DNA of 64,000 bases from UBA1450 sp964452355 (GCA_964452355.1 CAYVKV010000002.1:62001-126000); one strand, 5' to 3'; shown: positions 50,748 to 58,963, counted from the first letter of the stretch. The notes: generated from the letters alone by a model not told the origin. Numbers and translations: made by a program.

Positions 50748-52598
50748 TTAATCCTTACTAAAAAGTTCAAGTTTGCTCAATAAATCCTGTTCTTTTTGCG
50801 ATTTTATTTCTTCTGGCTTTTCTATTATTCCTGGAGGAATCATTTCTTGATCATTCGGTACTTTCTTTTCAGTTTGAACTTTCTTTCCCAATACATAGTC
50901 TCTGATCTCTTCCGGCCAAATGGGTCTTCCATCATACTTCAGAAATTTTTCCTTAATAGATATTCCCGATTGCATTCTGAGAAGCTGCCCAAACTGTGCT
51001 TGAGAATTGTTTTCAATAAGTATTATCCGTTTCCCTTCACATGGCGCAAACAACAGTCGAATTGGTTCTTCAGGCATCGGATACAGATGTGTAAAGTGAA
51101 TATAGGCTGTTTTTTTATCGACAAGCATTTTTTGTACTTCTAGAATTGAACCTTTCACCGAACCCCATGACACAAACACTATCTCTGCTTCTTGCAGATC
51201 GCCGAAAATCTTTGGCAATTCAAAATCATGTTTGAAGTACGTTTGAATTTTTGCATTTCGCTTGTCTACTTGTTGTACCCGAATATTGACGTCCTCAGTA
51301 GTATGAGAATCTTCAATATGTTCATATGAATTTGCTTGATAGAACACTCCTTTTTTTCCCGGTATCAACATTTCTGAGATTCCATCATCTGCGCATTTAT
51401 ACCGAAGATAGGGCGATGCTTTTGTGTCTGATACAATTTTTCCTCTTCGAATTTCATGATTTTGAAGTTTTTGGTCAATCACTTCTTTGTCTGGTGAGGT
51501 ATGTGATTCTGATAAATATTTGTCAGAAACTACAATGCAGGGAGTCTGATAGACGTCTGCAAGATCAAATGCCTTCAGGGTAAGTGCAATCATCTCTTCC
51601 GGATCACCGGGTGCAAGAACCACTTTCGGAAACTCTCCATGACCTGAGTGTACTGCAAAAAGCAGATCGCCTTGTTCTGTCCAAGTAGGAACGCCGGTCG
51701 CCGGACCTGGTCTCATTGCAAGAAAGACAACAAGGGGAATCTCTGCAATTCCCGCATATGAAATCGCTTCCGTCATAAGCGCAAATCCTCCACCCGAAGT
51801 TCCAACTGAAGCTCTCACTCCTGCGAATGCAGCACCAAGTGCTGAATTTATCGCGGAAAGCTCATCTTCAGGATGGCGAACGACCATTTGATTTTTTGAT
51901 TGCCAGACCGCCAAAGTAGTAAGTACTGAAGAAGCCGGAGTCATTGGGTATGATGCATAATATCGACAATCAGCAGCCATCGCACCTAAGCAAAATGATT
52001 CATTCCCCGCAATCACCATTTTTTGCTTGAACACATCTTTCTTTTTCAAAATAGCAAGCTTCGGGTGCTTGGATTTCATTGCTTCGTCGTGCCCAATTTT
52101 TGCGAGGCGAAGATTGAAATTTACAACATCTTTTCCTTTTCGGTCAAACTGTTGATGAATCAACTCCTCAAAGACTTGGAGTGTTCCTCCAAGAAGTGCG
52201 ATACTCGCGGCAACGGCGATCGTATTCACCATCATCTGGTCGATTTTCTCTGTTTTCTTGATCTGAGTAAAACCAATCGGAATTTGTATGCATGGAATAT
52301 CGGGAGAAAACATCTCCGGATCAAAGACAATCATGCTCTTGTCAGTCAGGCGATATTTGTGCAGGTCGAATGTCTCTTTATTCAAACATACAAGGAGATC
52401 GATATCCCATTTTGGGGCAGTCAGCGTATCTTCTGATACTAAAACTTCGTATGTGTTGTGACCGCCACGGATGAGCGAGGGATACTCTGCATAGTCAAAA
52501 ATATTGTATCCAGATCTTGTGGCAATCTTTGCAAATGCCAATCCTGAGGTCATAATGCCAAATCCTGCCTCACCACCAATTTTCCAATTAAATCTCAT
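50748..52598 (-). CDS. korA: 2-oxoacid:ferredoxin oxidoreductase, fused gamma-alpha subunit
   Basis: 616 residues. Residues 1 to about 185 are the gamma domain (KIGGEAGFGIMTSGLAFAKI, YAEYPSLIRGGHNTYEV); about 195-550 are the alpha subunit (GAMAADCRYYASYPMTPASSV, VRHPEDELSAINSALGAAFA, TSGGGFALMTEAISYAGIAE, MRPGPATGVPTW), which binds the substrate with Thr/Ser-Gly loops. A Lys/Glu-rich tail of about 45 residues follows. The gamma-alpha fusion is common in two-subunit OFORs. The GxxTGxPTxxEQxDL region (TGVPTWTEQGDLLFAV) is intact. Requires Fe-S clusters and an electron-accepting ferredoxin, both provided for in the same operon. Confidence 0.93.
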   Translation of the reverse strand: MRFNWKIGGEAGFGIMTSGLAFAKIATRSGYNIFDYAEYPSLIRGGHNTYEVLVSEDTLTAPKWDIDLLVCLNKETFDLHKYRLTDKSMIVFDPEMFSPDIPCIQIPIGFTQIKKTEKIDQMMVNTIAVAASIALLGGTLQVFEELIHQQFDRKGKDVVNFNLRLAKIGHDEAMKSKHPKLAILKKKDVFKQKMVIAGNESFCLGAMAADCRYYASYPMTPASSVLTTLAVWQSKNQMVVRHPEDELSAINSALGAAFAGVRASVGTSGGGFALMTEAISYAGIAEIPLVVFLAMRPGPATGVPTWTEQGDLLFAVHSGHGEFPKVVLAPGDPEEMIALTLKAFDLADVYQTPCIVVSDKYLSESHTSPDKEVIDQKLQNHEIRRGKIVSDTKASPYLRYKCADDGISEMLIPGKKGVFYQANSYEHIEDSHTTEDVNIRVQQVDKRNAKIQTYFKHDFELPKIFGDLQEAEIVFVSWGSVKGSILEVQKMLVDKKTAYIHFTHLYPMPEEPIRLLFAPCEGKRIILIENNSQAQFGQLLRMQSGISIKEKFLKYDGRPIWPEEIRDYVLGKKVQTEKKVPNDQEMIPPGIIEKPEEIKSQKEQDLLSKLELFSKD

Positions 52599-52655
52599 AT
52601 TTTTATGTTACAGGTAAAGTGCCTTCCGGCACAACTTCAGTTTATTTATAAAGCT

Positions 52656-52811
52656 TCAATCATAACAACACGGATCTTTGTAACCACAATTTGCACATGT
52701 CGCATCGCGTCCTCCGGGCATTCCTTTGAGCGTGAGCATGCCACATTCAGGACAGGGTCTCAAATTTGACTTGTTGTCATTATCCGTAGTCGAAGTTTTG
52801 TCAGAAATCAT
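52656..52811 (-). CDS. 51-residue zinc-ribbon protein
   Basis: From the ATG at 52811, ten bases after the ferredoxin stop: MISDKTSTTDNDNKSN, then RPCPECGMLTLKG, GGRDATCANCGYKDPCCYD. Two CxxC pairs form a zinc ribbon or rubredoxin-like metal site, with two extra cysteines (CC) at the end. An upstream in-frame extension to 52898 runs through the ferredoxin gene and is rejected. No named family; the ribbon resembles those at the ends of some ribonucleotide reductases, but here it stands alone between ferredoxin and korA. Confidence 0.68.
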   Translation of the reverse strand: MISDKTSTTDNDNKSNLRPCPECGMLTLKGMPGGRDATCANCGYKDPCCYD

Positions 52812-52821
52812 TGTAAGAAAA

Positions 52822-53100
52822 TTACTGAGGAAAAATCTTATTTCCAGCAGTATCTTCAATGATAATTGCAGCAGTTGGGCAACCACGAGCGCCATCAATT
52901 ATTGCTTCGTTGGTGTCGTTTTCAGCGGTATTAAGAATGATAGCTTTTGCCTCTGAATCCATGACAAAGGTGTTTGGAGCAATTGCAACACAGGTTGCTG
53001 CGCCAATGCACAAATCGCGATCAATATGGAATTTTAAATCACGAACGGTGACGGGACCTGAAGGACTTGATGGATTTTTTAAATTTTGATCGTCAGACAT
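52822..53100 (-). CDS. small ferredoxin, probably [3Fe-4S] or [4Fe-4S] monocluster
   Basis: 92 residues. The cluster site reads DRDLCIGAATCVAIAPNTF and, near the end, RGCPTAAIII. Only three cysteines are present: CxxAxxC plus the distant CP; the middle Cys of a classical CxxCxxC is Ala. This is the pattern of [3Fe-4S] ferredoxins such as those serving cytochromes P450. The first 20 residues are polar and Pro/Ser-rich. Located between sufU and the korA region, so it is the likely electron partner of the oxidoreductase (inference). Confidence 0.87.
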   Translation of the reverse strand: MSDDQNLKNPSSPSGPVTVRDLKFHIDRDLCIGAATCVAIAPNTFVMDSEAKAIILNTAENDTNEAIIDGARGCPTAAIIIEDTAGNKIFPQ

Positions 53101-53109
53101 ATAAAAATA

Positions 53110-53466
53110 TTAAATTAATAATTTTCTTAAACCCTCCCAGCTTAAAAGCGCACATTTCATCCGAATTGGTGTCAACTCAATATGTAATAATCCTAACACA
53201 TCATCGACGCTTATTTCTAGTAGCTCTTTTTTAGTTTTGCCTTTTGCATGTTCGGTAAGCATTGATGCCGAAGCTATAGATATTGCACACCCTTCACCGG
53301 TAAAACCAATTTCGTGTATTACGCCATCTTCTTCACGCAACTCCATGTGAAGCTTATCCCCACACAACGGATTATCAAGATCAACTTTTGAAGTTGCTCC
53401 CTTAATCGAAGTGTTGTTTCGAGGATTTTGGTAATGATCCAATATCATCTCAGCATAGATACTCAT
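53110..53466 (-). CDS. sufU: Fe-S cluster scaffold / sulfur acceptor SufU
   Basis: 118 residues, IscU/SufU family. Seen: YAEMILDHYQNPRNN, DNPLCGDKLHMEL (Cys and Asp ligands), FTGEGCAISIASASMLTEHAKG and MKCALLSWEGL. The three metal/sulfur-binding cysteines are present. In Firmicutes SufU is a zinc protein that takes persulfide from SufS; a shorter form close to 118 residues could also work as a scaffold. Twelve bases after sufS in the operon. Confidence 0.93.
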   Translation of the reverse strand: MSIYAEMILDHYQNPRNNTSIKGATSKVDLDNPLCGDKLHMELREEDGVIHEIGFTGEGCAISIASASMLTEHAKGKTKKELLEISVDDVLGLLHIELTPIRMKCALLSWEGLRKLLI

Positions 53467-53478
53467 ACCTTATTGTGA

Positions 53479-54756
53479 TTAAGATTTTTTTACTAACGTT
53501 TTAGTTGCGATCTTCAATCCTTCAATCAGATTGTCTATATCTTTCTCATCATTGTAAATATAAAAGCTAGCACGCGTTGTTGCGGGTACTCCGAGCGCTG
53601 TGTGGAGTGGCATCGTACAATGATGACCGGCACGAACCGCGATATCATGATCGTCTAATATTTGTGCGACATCATGAGGATGGATCCCTTTCAAAGTAAA
53701 GGTGATGATCCCCGCCATATACTCAATATGTCGTGGCCCATAGAAGGTAATTTCATCAGGAAATGCTTCGCTCAAACGTCGCGCTGCATACATGGTCAAT
53801 TTTTTCTCATGGTTTCGGATATTCTCAAATCCGATGTTCATTAAGTAGTTAATTGCTTCTTTGAGCGCTATAACGCCAGAAATATTTGGTGTTCCTGCTT
53901 CGAATTTAAAAGGAACATCATTGAATGTTGTTTCATCAAGCTTCACCCGGCGGATCATGTCGCCGCCAAACTGATACGGCTGCATCTTCTCGAGTAAATC
54001 AAACGTTCCCCACAATACACCAACTCCCGTAGGCCCAAGCATTTTATGAGAAGAAAATGCAAGAAAATCACATCCTAAATCTTTCACATCGATTGGCAAA
54101 TGTGGAACTGCTTGTGCAGCATCAACGATCGTAATAATATCTGGGTTTATTTTTTTTGCTACTTTAATGATTTCTTTGACCGGATTTATTGTTCCAAGAG
54201 TGTTTGATACCATGGATACTGCAAGTATTTTCGTTTTTTTTGTCACGATCCCATCGAGATTAATATTAAAAATCGTATTTGCCCCCCGTCGATCTGATTT
54301 TTCTACTATCGATAACTCGTAATGATCATTGATACCAATTACCTTGAAATCAGCTCCAACAGTAAGTGCCAACTGCTGCCACGGCACAAAATTGGCATGA
54401 TGTTCCATGATCGTCACCACAACCTCATCTCCCTCATTCACGATTTCCTGTCCCAGAGTTGATGCGACAAGATTGAGCGACTCCGTTGCGTTTCGAGTAA
54501 ATATGATTTCCTCAGGTCTATTTGCATTTATGAATTTTGCAACTACCGTCCGCGTTTCATCATATTCTTTTGAAGCCCGCTCAGACAATGCGTAAATACC
54601 TCGATGAATATTTGCCGAGTATTGCCCGTAATATTCAGTAATTTTGCGGATGACACTTTGCGGCTTTAAAGATGTTGCAGCGGAGTCGAGATAGGTCAAC
54701 GAAGGATGGTTCTTGAAAATGGGAAAGTCTTTTCTGATTTTTCTTGAGTCAATCAT
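53479..54756 (-). CDS. sufS: cysteine desulfurase SufS
   Basis: Pyridoxal-phosphate enzyme giving persulfide sulfur from cysteine. 425 residues, group II. Seen: YLDSAATSLKPQSVI near 21-35, RGIYALSERAS, EIIFTRNATESLNLVA, VVVTIMEHHANFVPWQ, VDAAQAVPHLPIDV, FLAFSSHKMLGPTGVGVLWG with the PLP-Lys, and VRAGHHCTMPLH with the active-site Cys. No SufE is seen, consistent with SufU as partner. 27 bases after sufD. Confidence 0.96.
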   Translation of the reverse strand: MIDSRKIRKDFPIFKNHPSLTYLDSAATSLKPQSVIRKITEYYGQYSANIHRGIYALSERASKEYDETRTVVAKFINANRPEEIIFTRNATESLNLVASTLGQEIVNEGDEVVVTIMEHHANFVPWQQLALTVGADFKVIGINDHYELSIVEKSDRRGANTIFNINLDGIVTKKTKILAVSMVSNTLGTINPVKEIIKVAKKINPDIITIVDAAQAVPHLPIDVKDLGCDFLAFSSHKMLGPTGVGVLWGTFDLLEKMQPYQFGGDMIRRVKLDETTFNDVPFKFEAGTPNISGVIALKEAINYLMNIGFENIRNHEKKLTMYAARRLSEAFPDEITFYGPRHIEYMAGIITFTLKGIHPHDVAQILDDHDIAVRAGHHCTMPLHTALGVPATTRASFYIYNDEKDIDNLIEGLKIATKTLVKKS

Positions 54757-54783
54757 TATGTCAGTATTCTAATCCATTATTGA

Positions 54784-55464
54784 TTATATTGTAAACTCAG
54801 GATTGTGTGATTGCACCTTTTGATACACTTCATCGATAAATCCTTGCACAAGCATTTGTTCCGCGTCGTTTGCGGTAAGTCCCCGCATTCTCGCATATAA
54901 GAGTTGATCTTCACTGAGTTTTCCGGTGGTTGATCCATGTGTGCAGAAAACATCATTTGCAAGAATTTCAAGGTAAGGTCGAGAGTCCACAAATACATCT
55001 TTTGACATGATCAGATTTTGATTTTTCTGATAGGCATGAGATTGCTGAGCTTCTTTTTCCAATCGAATCAGTCCTTGATAAATAAACTTAGCTTTATCTT
55101 CAAATACACCTTTTATAAATAGATCAGACAATGATCCTGGTGCTTTGTGAAGCTGAATCGTCTCAATGCGAAACTCATCAATATTCTTTCCCGTATACAG
55201 TCCGTAAATATATAACTTAACATCTGGTTCAGTAATTTCAAATGTCAATTTCCCCGAAACATTGTGAAAAAAAACCACATACGTTTCTCCCTTTTGGTCA
55301 AAGGTCATATGCTCTTTTTTTTGTTTGTTTAAGTTTATGAATTTCATGGTATTGTCTATAAGAGCGAAGACATCTTTTTCCGAAACAATGTCGTGGGCCC
55401 CTTTGGGTGACGACGTGAGGAAAAATGATATCAAGCTCTTACTGTAAAAATTGCTATCCGACAC
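54784..55464 (-). CDS. sufD: short SufD-like protein
   Basis: 226 residues, about half the length of a typical SufD (about 420). It keeps the right-handed beta-helix core and the C-terminal helix-rich part: FIYQGLIRLEKEAQQSHAYQ, SRPYLEILANDVFCTHGSTT, LLYARMRGLTANDAEQMLVQ. The N-terminal helical domain is missing. The start is GTG at 55464, overlapping sufB by 11 bases. With SufB and SufC it should form the cluster-assembly complex; the short form may be near-minimal. Confidence 0.85.
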   Translation of the reverse strand: MSDSNFYSKSLISFFLTSSPKGAHDIVSEKDVFALIDNTMKFINLNKQKKEHMTFDQKGETYVVFFHNVSGKLTFEITEPDVKLYIYGLYTGKNIDEFRIETIQLHKAPGSLSDLFIKGVFEDKAKFIYQGLIRLEKEAQQSHAYQKNQNLIMSKDVFVDSRPYLEILANDVFCTHGSTTGKLSEDQLLYARMRGLTANDAEQMLVQGFIDEVYQKVQSHNPEFTI

Positions 55465-56851
55465 TTCCTTCCATTTCTAATCTAATTAACCGATTTAATT
55501 CAATTGAATATTCCAAAGGAATCTCCTTTGTCACGGGTTCCATAAATCCCAGTACCAACGCACTTTCTGCATCTCCTTGAGACAGCCCTCGCGACATGAG
55601 ATAAAACAATTTCTCATCTCCAAGCTTCTCAACGGTTGCTTCATGTTGTACCTCAACTTCATTTTCCTTAATTCTCATCGCAGGATAGGTATCTGACCGT
55701 GAATCTTCATCAAGAATCAATGCATCACAAGATACAAATACTGAAGAATTCTTGGCGCCAGGCGCGACCTGAACGAGTCCTCGATATGACGTTCTCCCCC
55801 CTTCTTTGGAGATTGATTTTGAAATGATCCGAGATGAGGTGTTTGGAGCAAAATGCATCATCTTGGCGCCTGCATCCTGGTGTTGACCCTCTCCCGCAAA
55901 GGCTATAGATAGCACTTCACCTCGGGCTCCCGCTCCCATGAGATACACGCTTGGGTATTTCATTGTCAGTTGACTTCCAAGATTGCAGTCGATCCACTCC
56001 ATGAAGGCATTCTCCTCAGCTTTTGCTCTTTTTGTGACCAGGTTGTATACGTTTTTACTCCAATTCTGGACCGTAGTGTATCTGACATGCGCACCTTTTT
56101 TGACAAATATCTCAACAACTGCGGAGTGCAGAGAATCTGTCGTATAAACGGGAGCCGTACAACCCTCAACATAGTGAACATCGCTCCCCTCTTCTGCGAT
56201 GATGAGTGTTCGTTCAAACTGTCCAAAACGTTCAGAATTAATACGAAAGTACGCTTGAAGGGGGAGTTTCACTTTGACGCCTTTTGGGATGTAGACAAAT
56301 GAGCCACCCGACCACACGGCAGAGTTGAGAGCTGCAAACTTATTGTCATGCGGAGGTATCAGTTTGCCAAAGTACTCTTTTACGATTGCAGAATGATCCC
56401 TCAGCCCCGTATCCATATCACAAAATATCACTCCCTGTTTTGACAATTCTTTATTGACACTTTCGTAAACGACTTCGGATTCATACTGCGCCGATACACC
56501 AGCGAGGAATTTCTTCTCGGCTTCGGGGACGCCAATACGATCATACGTCTCTTTGATCTCCGAGGGAAGATCCTCCCAAGATGTCACCTGCTTCTCTGTT
56601 GATCTCAGGTAATAGAAGATATTGTCAAAATCAATTTTGGATAGATCACCACCCCATGTTGGCATTTTTTTCTCAAGAAATATTTTGTAGGCTTTCAGGC
56701 GAAACTCGGTCATCCAAACAGGCTCTTCCTTGATCGTAGAAATTTGACGCACCACTCCTTCATCCAATCCTTTTTTTGCCTTAAAAACCGGCTTTTCCGG
56801 CATCGAAAAGCCGAACTTGTAGTCGATATTCAGATCATCTTGTTTTTTCAT
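55454..56851 (-). CDS. sufB: Fe-S cluster assembly protein SufB
   Basis: Scaffold subunit of SufBCD. About 465 residues from the ATG at 56851 (MKKQDDLNIDYKFGFSMPEK), 31 bases after sufC; a longer frame to 56947 overlaps sufC and is rejected. Seen: GVIFCDMDTGLRDH, HDNKFAALNSAVWSGGSFVY, YIPKGVKVKLPLQAYFRIN, HYVEGCTAPVYTTDSLHSAV, CDALILDEDSRSDTYPAMRI and VQHEATVEKLGDEKLFYLMS. The Cys of EGCTAP and the Glu/His pair used for cluster assembly are present. Confidence 0.96.
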   Translation of the reverse strand: MKKQDDLNIDYKFGFSMPEKPVFKAKKGLDEGVVRQISTIKEEPVWMTEFRLKAYKIFLEKKMPTWGGDLSKIDFDNIFYYLRSTEKQVTSWEDLPSEIKETYDRIGVPEAEKKFLAGVSAQYESEVVYESVNKELSKQGVIFCDMDTGLRDHSAIVKEYFGKLIPPHDNKFAALNSAVWSGGSFVYIPKGVKVKLPLQAYFRINSERFGQFERTLIIAEEGSDVHYVEGCTAPVYTTDSLHSAVVEIFVKKGAHVRYTTVQNWSKNVYNLVTKRAKAEENAFMEWIDCNLGSQLTMKYPSVYLMGAGARGEVLSIAFAGEGQHQDAGAKMMHFAPNTSSRIISKSISKEGGRTSYRGLVQVAPGAKNSSVFVSCDALILDEDSRSDTYPAMRIKENEVEVQHEATVEKLGDEKLFYLMSRGLSQGDAESALVLGFMEPVTKEIPLEYSIELNRLIRLEMEGSVG

Positions 56852-56882
56852 ATTTATTGAGAGTGAGCGTAAGTGCTTAAGA

Positions 56883-57602
56883 TTAGTGAGAACCCAACAT
56901 TTCATACCCTTCATTTTCGATCTTCTTGGCAAGATCTGCTTTTCCAACTTTTACAATCTTTCCATCCATCATCACCAGCACAAAATCTGGTTTCAAATAG
57001 TGCAGAATGCGATTGTAATGCGTGATTACGATATATGTTTTATTTTTCTTGTGTTTAGTCAAAAAGTGCGAGATATCTTTTAAAGCATCAACATCAACGC
57101 CGGTATCCACTTCGTCAAAGATGAGAAGCTCTTTTTCAAGAACTGCAGCTTGCAATACTTCCATTTTTTTTCGTTCTCCACCGGATGCACCGACATTAAG
57201 CGGACGGTTCAACAACTCTTCACTGATCCCAAGCTCAGTTGCATATTTTTTTGCTTCCTGACGTATTTGGAGGGGATCTTTTTTGCCATTCATCGCAAGT
57301 TGAAGCAGTTGGTACACCTTTACGCCGGACAGGGAAAGAGGCGACTGAAAAGAGAGAAATAATCCTCCTTGAGCACGTTCATTTGGATCAAGCTCGCTTA
57401 TTTCTTGTCCATTCAATTTCATCGAACTTTTCTCACTCAATTTGTATGCAGGATGACCCATGATGCTATACGCAAGCGTTGATTTTCCTGATCCATTGGG
57501 ACCCATGATGGCATATGTTTTGCCTTTTTCAAATTCAAAACTCAAATCCTTGATGATTGTTTTTCCTTCGACTGAAATGGTGAGTTTTTTTAGAGATAAC
57601 AT
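56883..57602 (-). CDS. sufC: Fe-S cluster assembly ATPase SufC
   Basis: 239 residues, ABC-type ATPase of SufBCD. Seen: Walker A IMGPNGSGKSTLAYSIMGHP near 33-52, Q loop FLSFQSPLSLSG, signature region VGASGGERKKMEVLQAAVLE, Walker B LLIFDEVDTGVDVDALK and the switch His in TYIVITHYNRIL. First gene of the nine-gene suf-kor operon. TATACT five bases before the ATG indicates a leaderless transcript. Confidence 0.97.
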   Translation of the reverse strand: MLSLKKLTISVEGKTIIKDLSFEFEKGKTYAIMGPNGSGKSTLAYSIMGHPAYKLSEKSSMKLNGQEISELDPNERAQGGLFLSFQSPLSLSGVKVYQLLQLAMNGKKDPLQIRQEAKKYATELGISEELLNRPLNVGASGGERKKMEVLQAAVLEKELLIFDEVDTGVDVDALKDISHFLTKHKKNKTYIVITHYNRILHYLKPDFVLVMMDGKIVKVGKADLAKKIENEGYEMLGSH

Positions 57603-57607
57603 ATTTT

Positions 57608-57613
57608 AGTATA
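57608..57613 (-). promoter_or_regulatory. -10 box (TATACT) of the suf-kor operon
   Basis: Five bases from the hexamer to the sufC ATG at 57602. The expected -35 position (about 57631-57636) has no match to TTGACA and falls inside the outer arm of the long inverted repeat at 57630-57738. Confidence 0.5.
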
Positions 57614-57629
57614 AAATACTTGATAAAAA

Positions 57630-57738
57630 GCGCGAAGAATACGGATGTAAAAAAATATAACGGTACTGCTCGTATCGATCTGTCTAAGCAATGCGCCTAA
57701 CTCAGCTTTATATTTTTCTTACAGACGTATTCAAGCGC
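57630..57738. repeat. long imperfect inverted repeat, hairpin-forming
   Basis: Arms of 31 bases at 57630-57660 and 57708-57738 pair at 26 positions in four helices: GCGC, GAATACG, TGTAA and AAAAATATAA, broken by 3x2 and 2x2 internal loops and one bulged base, around a 47-base centre. It fills most of the 182-base spacer between tsaD and sufC. On the plus strand the 2x2 loop is GA opposite GA. No T-tract follows, and no target duplication is seen at the ends. Confidence 0.72.
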
Positions 57739-57784
57739 CTACAACATACCTAATGACTAGATACTTCTGGGTAAGTGTATCCAA

Positions 57785-58840
57785 TCAGATACTCGATTGC
57801 AAGAGTGATAATCGTGGTTCCCGGTCAATTGGATCATCGCCTTTAGCATATAAACCATGTTCGGCACGAATAGTTGCAACGATACCAATCATTGCCGCAT
57901 TGTCAAAGTTTAAATATTTGTATGAAGGGAAAAATATTGAACCACCTTGTGCGGTGACCATTGCTTTCATTGTTGTTTTTAATCGTTTATTTACTGCAAC
58001 ACCGCCCCCCACCAAAACGTGATTTACTCCCATTTGTATCATCGCTTTTTTTGTTTTTTTCATCAAGGTTTGAAAAACAGCCTCTTGAAAACTGCTTGCT
58101 AAATTTTGAAGCTCTTTGTTTTTCTCTGCCTCTGTCATTTCTTTCAACTTATACAAAAGTGCTGTTTTAAGTCCTGAGAAGGAAAATTCAAAATCCTTTG
58201 ATCCAATCATTGGTCTCGGAAATTTATATGGATCAATATTTCCAACTTGAGACGCCAATCTTTCAAGCACTGGCCCGCCCGGATAACCAAATCCCAACAT
58301 GCGTGCGGCCTTGTCAAGCGCTTCACCCGCCGCATCATCACGCGTCTCACCAAGTATCTCGTACTTTAAATGATCTTTGAATAACACGAGCTCGGTATGC
58401 CCACCAGAAACAAGAAGTCCGATGTAGGGAAATTTGAAAGCTGTTTTTGGATTTCCTTTACTGTTTTGGACGAAAGGGGAATAAAGGTGCCCTTCCATGT
58501 GGTTTACGGCAATGATTGGTTTTTTGATTGATTGAGATATTTCTTTGGCTTTTTTGATACCGACTTCAAGGGCGATTGCGAGTCCCGGACCATAGGTCAC
58601 GGCTATACAATCAATGCTTTGAAGATCCAATTTTGCTTTAGTGAGTGCCTTTTGTACGACCCAATCTATCCGCTCCTCATGTGCTCGTCGAGCGATAGAG
58701 GGCACGACACCACCCCATTTCACATGCATCGCGATTTGTGAATATTCGACATGCGAAAGGACTCGTCGGTCTTGCAGCACTGCTGCCGAAGTCTCGTCAC
58801 ATGAGGTGTCTATTGCTAAAATGATTTTTGCTTTTTTCAT
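57785..58840 (-). CDS. tsaD: tRNA N6-threonylcarbamoyladenosine transferase TsaD
   Basis: Transfers the threonylcarbamoyl group to A37 of ANN-decoding tRNAs. 351 residues from the ATG at 58840 (MKKAKIILAIDTSCDETSAA); a frame to 58921 runs into the structured spacer and is rejected. Seen: AIDTSCDETSAAVL, VNHMEGHLYSPF with the metal-binding HxxxH, LVSGGHTELVLF, GEALDKAARMLGFGYPGGP, FSFSGLKTAL, VLVGGGVAVNKRLK. Follows the tsaC-tsaE fusion gene, so three of the four t6A functions lie together; TsaB is not in the window. Confidence 0.95.
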   Translation of the reverse strand: MKKAKIILAIDTSCDETSAAVLQDRRVLSHVEYSQIAMHVKWGGVVPSIARRAHEERIDWVVQKALTKAKLDLQSIDCIAVTYGPGLAIALEVGIKKAKEISQSIKKPIIAVNHMEGHLYSPFVQNSKGNPKTAFKFPYIGLLVSGGHTELVLFKDHLKYEILGETRDDAAGEALDKAARMLGFGYPGGPVLERLASQVGNIDPYKFPRPMIGSKDFEFSFSGLKTALLYKLKEMTEAEKNKELQNLASSFQEAVFQTLMKKTKKAMIQMGVNHVLVGGGVAVNKRLKTTMKAMVTAQGGSIFFPSYKYLNFDNAAMIGIVATIRAEHGLYAKGDDPIDREPRLSLLQSSI

Positions 58841-58878
58841 CAATGAATTAGTACTAGTAATGTAAACCCTTGAGCGAA

Positions 58879-58951
58879 GTAACCTAAATTTTTGAGCGAG
58901 TTCGGGTATGTACTCAAACAATGTTAACTCGCGAGTAAAATTCTCGGTTAC
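58879..58951 (-). repeat. structured spacer between tsaC-tsaE and tsaD
   Basis: Three stacked helices: GTAACC (58879-58884) with GGTTAC (58946-58951), AATTTT inside it, and GCGAGTT (58896-58902) with AACTCGC (58926-58932), closing a 23-base loop; about 19 pairs. A competing TTTGAG/CTCAAA pairing exists in the loop side. Could be a processing or attenuation element in the tsa transcript. Confidence 0.5.
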
Positions 58952-58963
58952 GAGCGAAAAATT

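Noticed and set aside
56852..56947. Longer N-terminus of SufB starting at 56947
   Set aside because: It would overlap sufC by 65 bases and encodes a basic, non-conserved stretch; the ATG at 56851 gives the family-like start.
57630..57738. Intrinsic terminator for tsaD
   Set aside because: The stem is long and AT-rich with internal loops, and no T-tract follows on either strand; a terminator does not explain it.
58841..58921. Longer N-terminus of TsaD starting at 58921
   Set aside because: The extra 27 residues are not part of the family, whose start (MKKAKIILAIDTSCDE) fits the ATG at 58840, and they run through the structured spacer.
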